A stretch of DNA of 20,039 nucleotides from Clostridia bacterium (lineage in GTDB: Bacteria; Bacillota; Clostridia; Peptostreptococcales; Anaerovoracaceae). The stretch lies in assembly GCA_900754795.1 (NCBI GenBank), contig CAAEEA010000049.1, positions 1 through 20,039 on the forward strand, in the 5' to 3' direction. Below the pieces are notes generated by a model. That model was not told where the DNA came from, searched no databases, and saw only the letters and a program-made list of their open reading frames with translations. Both the position numbers and the translations under genes were made by a program. Positions 15,162 through 20,039 of the stretch are shown piece after piece; within the stretch, counting starts at the first letter, position 1, and every line of letters starts with the position of its first letter.

Positions 15162-16424
15162 TTAAATATCTTTTTCCTGATCTTTTATATCTTCGGTTTC
15201 ATATTTTACTCCGCGTTTTCTCCGGTCTTTGAGTATCATAACCTGCAGGGCGATTATAAACGCCGCGAGCAGAACCACGGTGCCGGCAAGAATGATCAGC
15301 AATGTCCTGTTTCCGGAGTCCCGCGATTGATTTGTCTGTAAATCATCATCCGAAAGAGCTTTAAGGCTCGCGTATTCCATCACATCTTCCGCGGACAGTT
15401 TCATATCCTCATTGAACTCTCCGCTTTCTTCGTCATAAAAAAACCATGAGGCGTCTCCCGTATCCGGATCGGTGAGCATCACCAAAGTGTAATTCAGATC
15501 CATATCCACGATAGCGGGAATATCAATATCGTTATACTGTATTATCGTCATGGTGAATCCGGCCGGAAAATCGTTTTCGTCAATATCTTCGTTGACGATA
15601 TAATCTTTATCGTTAACTGTTACCTTTATATCCTCCGGCTTTGTTTCTTCCTGTTCATTATCCTGAGGATCATCAGTCTCACCGGGATCTTCCGACGTAT
15701 TTCCCGATTCCGCGGCCGCTCTGATTATGGTTATGGTGTAAGTCCTGGTTGCTCCGTTTTCGGCCGTTACGGTAACCGTTCTGACATTCTTTCCCACTGA
15801 AAGATTTTTTGATCCGGAAACGGCGTATGTGGCTCCGTCGTCCTCAGTGGCAGCGCTTAAAGTGCATATCTTAACATCGTTGCTCACATTAACCGTATAA
15901 GAAGTCCTCGACGGTGAAAAGGCCGGCGACAGCGAACCCGCCGACACGCTCAGCCTTGAAAGATTGGCGTTGGAGGATACGGAAGGCGAAGGGTTCTTTA
16001 CGCTGACAGAGACCGTCTTTGAAGAGACGCTCAAAGGCTGAAAATCATAATTAACAACATCATGGGAAAAGGAAATGTCTGTTGAACCGGCTTTAATCGC
16101 TTCAAATTGTACAGTAACGGTCAGAGATTTTCTCTGGCTACCGTCTCCGGTTATGACAGATACCACTCCCGAAGCTGACTGAGGTCCGGTTCCTCCTGAA
16201 CATCCCTTATACTTTAACACTGACGGATCATAAGATAAAGTCGTTGTTGCTTTTCCAAAAGTGGCTCCGGAATATGTATACGTTATGTTCACAGTATTTC
16301 CTTTGTTATAGGAGCCTCCCCCGGACACGCTGAAAGATGCTGAAGCCGCAAAAACACTTTCTATATTGAATGTTGCCGCTATCATCAAAAGGATAAGCAG
16401 TAACAGGATAGTTTTTCTTTTCAT
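15162..16424 (-). CDS. Membrane-anchored cohesin-like and cadherin-like surface protein
   Basis: Predicted exported protein of 420 residues. A signal peptide covers 1-26/27 (hydrophobic core LLLLILLMIAA, cut near VFA-AS). A cohesin-type beta domain follows (about 28-142), with the family-like strand TTTLSYDPSVLKYKG and a pattern of alternating short strands. A cadherin-like beta-sandwich domain spans about 153-236, ending TRTYTITIIRA. An acidic linker (239-264) leads to a small domain (about 266-350) of unknown role. One membrane helix (374-398) and a basic stop-transfer KDRRKR with a short cytoplasmic tail end the protein. It follows the dockerin-bearing hydrolase by 15 bases and shares the cadherin-like domain with it. 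A role as membrane receptor for that dockerin is inferred. The cohesin call rests on visible motifs, without an alignment. Confidence 0.85.
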   Translation of the reverse strand: MKRKTILLLLILLMIAATFNIESVFAASASFSVSGGGSYNKGNTVNITYTYSGATFGKATTTLSYDPSVLKYKGCSGGTGPQSASGVVSVITGDGSQRKSLTVTVQFEAIKAGSTDISFSHDVVNYDFQPLSVSSKTVSVSVKNPSPSVSSNANLSRLSVSAGSLSPAFSPSRTSYTVNVSNDVKICTLSAATEDDGATYAVSGSKNLSVGKNVRTVTVTAENGATRTYTITIIRAAAESGNTSEDPGETDDPQDNEQEETKPEDIKVTVNDKDYIVNEDIDENDFPAGFTMTIIQYNDIDIPAIVDMDLNYTLVMLTDPDTGDASWFFYDEESGEFNEDMKLSAEDVMEYASLKALSDDDLQTNQSRDSGNRTLLIILAGTVVLLAAFIIALQVMILKDRRKRGVKYETEDIKDQEKDI

Positions 16425-16439
16425 ATATTTCCCTTTAGC

Positions 16440-18596
16440 TTAATTTTTTATCTCATATGTGCCGATTATATGGCGTTCCATATAAAGCACATCAACCGTA
16501 CTGACTTTACCGTCTCCGTTGATATCTGATCCGGAGAAAAACGCGCCTGTCAGATTATACGTGCCTATTATATACCGTTCAGCCATGAGAGCGTCTACCG
16601 ACGAGCAGGCCCCGTCTCCGTTAACGTCGCCCTTTATCACTACAGTATGACTCTTCTGCGCAGAGCCGTTCTTATAGAGTACGGCTCTCATGCCTGTACC
16701 GATGTTGCCCGAAGTTACTTCTTTGCCGGAACTGTTCAGAACTTTCATCGTGTATCCCGACGGCACTTTTATCTTTGACTTGAAAGAGCTTACGGAAGTC
16801 TTCAGGTCAACTCCTGTGATCGTGCTTCCGATCTTATACTCCGAACTCGTCAGAGACGCACCGCCTGAAGACGTTTCTCTGGCAACGGTAATGGTGTAAG
16901 TTTTCTTTACGCCGCTGGTAGCCGTTACAACGACTTTAACTTCCGTGACGTTACCGGTAAGCTGAACTTTGCCCGTTCCGGATACCTTTGCTCCTGAATC
17001 GCCGGCTTTGGCGCTGACAGTTATATACGACGTATCGCTCGGCACTACAAGCTCATAATCAAACTCATACATGCCAAAAGACGGAGTCAGGCTGTAGCCG
17101 GAAACGCTGAGGCTCTTAAGGAAACAGTTGTTGTTTCCGCTGCCCGGGGCAGGCACGGCTGCTGAAGGCATATTTTTATATACAGGTATATAAAATGTTA
17201 TGGCGCTGTCAAGATCATAGCCCTGCCGCAGGTTTGCCGCTTCCTGCGAAGCTCCGGAAATGTTCGTCATATACTGATGAGTCGCCACTTCTCCAAGGCC
17301 GTTCATCACGTTGAACTTCTTCAGATACAGGGTGTTCTGATTATTTTTTATGTAAGACTGCGCATAGTTGACAGCTCCGCCTACGATAGATTTGATTCTT
17401 GAATTCCATCCCTTATTTTTGGCATAAATAAGACCGTTTTCAACCGCGTCTCTGCCTCCTGACGCGTAAGCGCCCACATTGAAAAAGTTATAATATCCCA
17501 CATATCCGCTCACTTTGCCGGAAATGCTGTTGCCCCGTCCGTCTCTGCCCTGTTCTACAAGTATCATGGAAGCGAGTACGTATGGGTTGGCGCCGGACTG
17601 TTTAGCCGCGTATATAAGAGCGTCAGAATATGTATCATAACCGGCCTCGGGGAACTTGTTGCTGAGAAAAGTCCCCGCCACAAGCTTCTGAAGTCCTGAT
17701 TTTGTCTGCGTCTGCGGATCATAAGAATGAGCCATGAACTGGAATATGCCGCCTTCATTGAGGAAATTGCGGGGATCCATGTAGTATTCCACTATTCCTC
17801 TTGACGCGGCCACGTATCCGCCGCTGTCAAATTCAACGTAGTTTCCGTCTGAGTCTACAGCCCCCGGCTCCGTCGACTTCCATGAATCGGGCTGACTTTT
17901 GTGTACAAGATTCGTAGAAACATTAGCCGTCTCTTTGTTTATAACATCAGTCCAGCTCAGTCCGGTGCTGTGAGCCTTGAACACCCACTGCGGGTGAGCC
18001 GCGTGAAGCTGTCTCAGGTAATATTTATAGCTTTCAGGGAAGCCCTGGGCTGAAAGGGCGCTTTCAAAGTCCTGATCGTAAACATAATCTTCATTTTCAT
18101 CAAGGACGAGATACTGAGCGCTCACATATCCGGATCTTCCGTTATAGCTTATCTTGTACCAGTCTCCCTCTTTTCCCGTAACAGTCACTACTGCATAATT
18201 ATCGAGTGTAAATATCGTACTGTATTGCGTTCCGGGACCGCTCCTTACGTTAAGGCCTATGGCGCTGTTCACCGTCGCCGTGGTCTGAGTGAAATCTTCT
18301 TCTTCGCGTACCGTGACATAATCAGAGCTTATATATCCGGTGCCTCCGTTATGATTGATGCGGTACCAGCTGCCGCTTTCACCTGTTATGGTTACAGAAG
18401 ATCCGTAGGCGACAGCCCCTATTATGTCATATCCCGTTCCCGGTCCTGATCTTACATTTACACCGATTTCAATGTTGATTACTCCGATGCTGGAAGCATC
18501 AGCCTTTTCGGCGCAGAAAAATACAGGGCTGAGTATCAGCAGGAGCGCTGCCAGAACAAATATTAAAGTACTGTGTTTTTTTGCACTGTTAATCAA
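16440..18596 (-). CDS. Secreted SH3/glucosaminidase autolysin with cadherin-like domain and C-terminal dockerin
   Basis: Predicted wall hydrolase of 718 residues that cleaves N-acetylglucosaminyl bonds in peptidoglycan. In order: signal peptide (1-35), two bacterial SH3 domains (about 38-96 and 107-165, each with LNVRSGPGT or VNVRSGPGT), and a LytD/GH73-like glucosaminidase domain (about 185-475). The latter includes FQFMAHSYDP and ASMILVEQGRDGRG, where Glu348 is the likely catalytic acid. Then come a cadherin-like beta-sandwich (about 490-573), a linker domain (about 585-653) and a type I dockerin (655-718). The dockerin has two canonical calcium loops, DVNGDGACSSVD (657-668) and DINGDGKVSTVD (691-702). 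The start is TTG, with GGGAG nine bases upstream and no nearby ATG. It lies 27 bases after tdk and 15 before the cohesin-like gene. Confidence 0.93.
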   Translation of the reverse strand: MINSAKKHSTLIFVLAALLLILSPVFFCAEKADASSIGVINIEIGVNVRSGPGTGYDIIGAVAYGSSVTITGESGSWYRINHNGGTGYISSDYVTVREEEDFTQTTATVNSAIGLNVRSGPGTQYSTIFTLDNYAVVTVTGKEGDWYKISYNGRSGYVSAQYLVLDENEDYVYDQDFESALSAQGFPESYKYYLRQLHAAHPQWVFKAHSTGLSWTDVINKETANVSTNLVHKSQPDSWKSTEPGAVDSDGNYVEFDSGGYVAASRGIVEYYMDPRNFLNEGGIFQFMAHSYDPQTQTKSGLQKLVAGTFLSNKFPEAGYDTYSDALIYAAKQSGANPYVLASMILVEQGRDGRGNSISGKVSGYVGYYNFFNVGAYASGGRDAVENGLIYAKNKGWNSRIKSIVGGAVNYAQSYIKNNQNTLYLKKFNVMNGLGEVATHQYMTNISGASQEAANLRQGYDLDSAITFYIPVYKNMPSAAVPAPGSGNNNCFLKSLSVSGYSLTPSFGMYEFDYELVVPSDTSYITVSAKAGDSGAKVSGTGKVQLTGNVTEVKVVVTATSGVKKTYTITVARETSSGGASLTSSEYKIGSTITGVDLKTSVSSFKSKIKVPSGYTMKVLNSSGKEVTSGNIGTGMRAVLYKNGSAQKSHTVVIKGDVNGDGACSSVDALMAERYIIGTYNLTGAFFSGSDINGDGKVSTVDVLYMERHIIGTYEIKN

Positions 18597-18623
18597 TGTA
18601 ATCTTCTCCCGTCAGTTATCAGA

Positions 18624-19208
18624 TCACTTGTTTTCACTGAATCTTCCGTCGTTATAATGCTTGCGGCACAGAGATACGTACATATCGTTGCCGCCGATGA
18701 CAACCTGTTCGCCCTGCTTTACCATTTTGCCGTTAACAACCCTGGCAACCATGGTTGCCTTGCGGCCGCACCAGCATATGGTCTTGATTTCTTCTATCTT
18801 GTCCGCATATACGAGCATGTAATAAGAGCCTTCAAACAGTTCGTTACGGAAATCATTTTTCAGACCGTAAGCAAGTACAGGCACTTCGCAGCTGTCTACT
18901 ATTTCAACCAGCTCCTGAACATGATGCTTTTTTAAAAACTGGCATTCGTCGATAAGTACGCAGTCGATCCTGCGTTTTTCATTTTCTCTTATGTACAATT
19001 CAAGGATGTTTGTGTCGTCATTGACTATCATCGCTTCTCTCTGGACGCCTATCCTTGAAGTAATCACGCCGATACCGTATCTGTCGTCTACAGACGGAAC
19101 CAGAGTAAGGACATTTTTGCCCCTTTCTTCATAGTTATATGCCACCTTGATAAGTTCGATGGATTTACCGGCGTTCATCGTGCTGTATCTGTAATATAGC
19201 TGAGCCAT
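18624..19208 (-). CDS. tdk: Thymidine kinase
   Basis: Phosphorylates thymidine (and deoxyuridine) with ATP in the pyrimidine salvage pathway. The 194 residues contain the P-loop STMNAGKS (9-16), catalytic Glu88 in DECQF, the lasso-type stretch GLKNDFRNELFEGS, and zinc ligands Cys145, Cys147, Cys181 and His184. The sequence belongs to the MAQLY-type group that includes E. coli Tdk. I chose the ATG at 19208 because a perfect AGGAGG lies 5 bases upstream. An in-frame start at 19265 would place the coding region over the -35 box of the promoter. It is the first gene of a three-gene run with the wall hydrolase and the cohesin-like protein. Confidence 0.97.
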   Translation of the reverse strand: MAQLYYRYSTMNAGKSIELIKVAYNYEERGKNVLTLVPSVDDRYGIGVITSRIGVQREAMIVNDDTNILELYIRENEKRRIDCVLIDECQFLKKHHVQELVEIVDSCEVPVLAYGLKNDFRNELFEGSYYMLVYADKIEEIKTICWCGRKATMVARVVNGKMVKQGEQVVIGGNDMYVSLCRKHYNDGRFSENK

Positions 19209-19236
19209 GTCGACCTCCTGAAAATCATACATATAT

Positions 19237-19265
19237 ATTTTACAGCAAAATGCCTTAAAAATCAA
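19237..19265 (-). promoter_or_regulatory. Promoter of the tdk operon
   Basis: On the minus strand TTGATT (19260-19265) is followed after exactly 17 bases by TAAAAT (19237-19242), in an A/T-rich context. The predicted start near 19230 leaves a leader of about 22 bases to the ATG at 19208. Confidence 0.65.
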
Positions 19266-19335
19266 CGTTTTTCATGTTTTTCCGGTATTTTCCGCCGTAT
19301 CTTTGAATGATAGCGCCCGGCCGGAATATGATGCC

Positions 19336-19364
19336 TTGCATGCTGTGCTTTTTCAGGATATAAT
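19336..19364 (+). promoter_or_regulatory. Promoter of the small membrane protein gene
   Basis: A perfect TATAAT (19359-19364) is preceded after 17 bases by TTGCAT (19336-19341), a partial -35 match. Transcription would begin near 19371, about 26 bases before the ATG at 19397. It lies back to back with the tdk promoter. Confidence 0.6.
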
Positions 19365-19396
19365 TATGTCATTATATCTTGCAAAAGGAGGTCATA

Positions 19397-19732
19397 ATGG
19401 AAAACCTTATTTTCCTCATATTAAAATGTCTGCTGCTCGGCGTCATATGGGCTGCCCTGCTCATCCCCGTGCTGTTTAACAAGGGGAGCTGGCTCAAATA
19501 CATAATCACCGTCCTTATAGTCGCGCTGCTTTGTTTTCTTTTAAAGGAACAGGCATGGATGATTAACAAAATGACAGTTGTCGCCCTCATCACCCTTGTC
19601 ATAGCCTGGATAACCTCGATGGCTGTCTTTGACAGGGAGTCGAGAATCAAGTCAAAGATTATATCTTTCGCGTGTCTGATGGCCGCCGTTTCCTACCTGA
19701 TTTCAAACTTTGTGTCCATCAGTATTTTCTGA
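19397..19732 (+). CDS. Small four-helix integral membrane protein of unknown function
   Basis: I do not recognise this 111-residue protein. It is almost wholly hydrophobic, with four likely membrane helices at about 5-27, 33-50, 58-76 and 86-110. The longest charged stretch is FDRESRIKSK (78-87), between helices 3 and 4. There is no signal peptide cleavage site and no cysteine or histidine motif suggesting a cofactor. The ATG at 19397 is chosen over an in-frame TTG at 19379 because AAAAGGAGG lies 5 bases before it. It has its own promoter and ends 12 bases before a strong hairpin, so it is a single-gene unit divergent from tdk. Expression signals are good, so it is probably a real gene. Confidence 0.8.
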   Translation: MENLIFLILKCLLLGVIWAALLIPVLFNKGSWLKYIITVLIVALLCFLLKEQAWMINKMTVVALITLVIAWITSMAVFDRESRIKSKIISFACLMAAVSYLISNFVSISIF

Positions 19733-19744
19733 ATCATAAAAGAC

Positions 19745-19770
19745 AGGCGGCCGGACAATTCCGGCCGCCT
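19745..19770. terminator. Strong hairpin after the small membrane protein gene
   Basis: A perfect 10-bp GC-rich stem, AGGCGGCCGG (19745-19754) with CCGGCCGCCT (19761-19770), has a 6-base loop that can close by one more A-T pair. Plus-strand sequence after it is not T-rich. The minus strand continues GTCTTTTATG, giving a short U-run. It probably ends the plus-strand gene and may also stop leftward transcription from the tRNA side. Confidence 0.65.
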
Positions 19771-19788
19771 GAGAGTGTAGACAAACCT

Positions 19789-19856
19789 CAGACAATTTTC
19801 ACGAGTTGCCTGGGGTTTTCAGTTTCTGTTTTGCAGGCAGGCCACGGTGTTGTCTG
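19789..19856. other. Structured non-coding stretch between hairpin and tRNA
   Basis: Between the hairpin at 19745-19770 and the tRNA terminator there are about 170 bases without a gene I can support. Within them three nested perfect pairings occur: CAGACAA/TTGTCTG (19789-19795 with 19850-19856), CAC/GTG (19800-19802 with 19847-19849) and TGCCTG/CAGGCA (19807-19812 with 19834-19839). This could be a folded RNA, a repeat element or coincidence. I see no ribosome binding site. Confidence 0.35.
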
Positions 19857-19939
19857 TTTTGGCTCCGATGCCGCAAAAAGCCAACATCTACTGAATTCAG
19901 GTCCGGTGAAGCTGACCGCGGCGAAATTTGTTTGCAGCG

Positions 19940-19976
19940 AAAAAAATAACCCCTCGGACATTACGTCAGCGAGGAG
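19940..19976 (-). terminator. Rho-independent terminator of the tRNA-Phe transcript
   Basis: On the minus strand CTCCTCG pairs with CGAGGGG (19970-19976 with 19950-19956; seven pairs including one wobble), and is followed by TTATTTTTTT. It lies about 14 bases beyond the tRNA 3' end, so it closes the tRNA transcript and tRNA-Phe is the last gene of its unit. Confidence 0.8.
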
Positions 19977-19989
19977 CTACCTTTTAAAA

Positions 19990-20039
19990 TGGTGCCCAGA
20001 TCCGGAATCGAACCAGAGACACGGGGATTTTCAGTCCCC
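19990..20039 (-). tRNA. tRNA-Phe (anticodon GAA), partial: 5' half outside window
   Basis: Read on the minus strand, the last 50 bases give an anticodon arm with stem GGGGA/TCCCC and loop CTGAAAA (anticodon GAA). A 5-base variable loop GTGTC follows. The T-arm has stem TCTGG/CCGGA around TTCGATT, and the acceptor 3' strand is TCTGGGC, followed by A and an encoded CCA. The D-arm and 5' acceptor strand lie beyond the window end. Confidence 0.95.

Noticed and set aside
15162..18596. Interpretation as a cellulosome locus
   Set aside because: There is no cellulase, xylanase or multi-cohesin scaffoldin here; the only enzyme has a peptidoglycan glucosaminidase domain.
19209..19265. Longer thymidine kinase start at 19265
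   Set aside because: The extra 19 residues do not match the family, the codon overlaps the -35 box, and a perfect AGGAGG precedes the ATG at 19208.
19379..19396. TTG at 19379 as start of the small membrane protein
   Set aside because: The ribosome binding site itself lies inside that extension; the ATG at 19397 is correctly spaced from it.
19741..20039. Plus-strand open frame of about 100 codons running to the window end
   Set aside because: It has no start codon with a ribosome binding site, crosses two hairpins and reads through the antisense of a tRNA; a classic spurious frame. Only the lack of stops is noted as odd.

Overview
The window looks like chromosomal core sequence from a Gram-positive anaerobe of the Bacillota, most likely class Clostridia. 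Four things point there: the gene order (priA-def-fmt-zinc peptidase-rsmB-stp-prkC-rsgA-rpe), a PASTA-domain Ser/Thr kinase with its phosphatase, AGGAGG-type ribosome binding sites, and cohesin/dockerin and cadherin-like surface modules. G+C is moderate by eye. I cannot name genus or species. I see no phage, insertion sequence or CRISPR array.

Layout. (1) Positions 1-2790, plus strand: 3' part of a bifunctional class A penicillin-binding protein (PBP1A type), already in frame at base 1. (2) 2791-2873: two hairpins between convergent transcription units. (3) 2874-14081, minus strand: a tightly packed 11-gene run, in transcription order queH, asnA, priA, def, fmt, zinc metallopeptidase, rsmB, stp (PP2C), prkC, rsgA, rpe. 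Gaps are at most 42 bases and several genes overlap, so it reads as one operon. It joins tRNA modification, asparagine synthesis, replication restart, translation start and N-terminal processing, ribosome maturation and Ser/Thr phospho-signalling. rlmN, often found between rsmB and stp in Clostridia, is absent here. (4) 14082-14180: a short divergent control region with two opposed promoters and overlapping inverted repeats. (5) 14181-15110, plus: a YtqA/YhcC-type radical SAM protein. (6) 15162-19208, minus: thymidine kinase, then a secreted SH3/glucosaminidase/cadherin-like/dockerin protein, then a membrane-anchored cohesin-like/cadherin-like protein, probably co-transcribed. (7) 19397-19732, plus: a small four-helix membrane protein of unknown function. 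(8) 19733-20039: a strong hairpin, a structured non-coding stretch, a terminator, and the 3' half of a tRNA-Phe on the minus strand, cut by the window end.

How the genes may work together. Stp and PrkC form the usual phosphatase/kinase pair that senses muropeptides and controls wall growth; PBP1A makes the wall. The dockerin glucosaminidase would cut glycan strands, and the adjacent membrane-anchored cohesin-like protein could be its docking site, which would tether a wall hydrolase to the cell by a cellulosome-style contact. This pair is the most interesting part of the window. The pairing is inferred from domain content and adjacency and has not been demonstrated.
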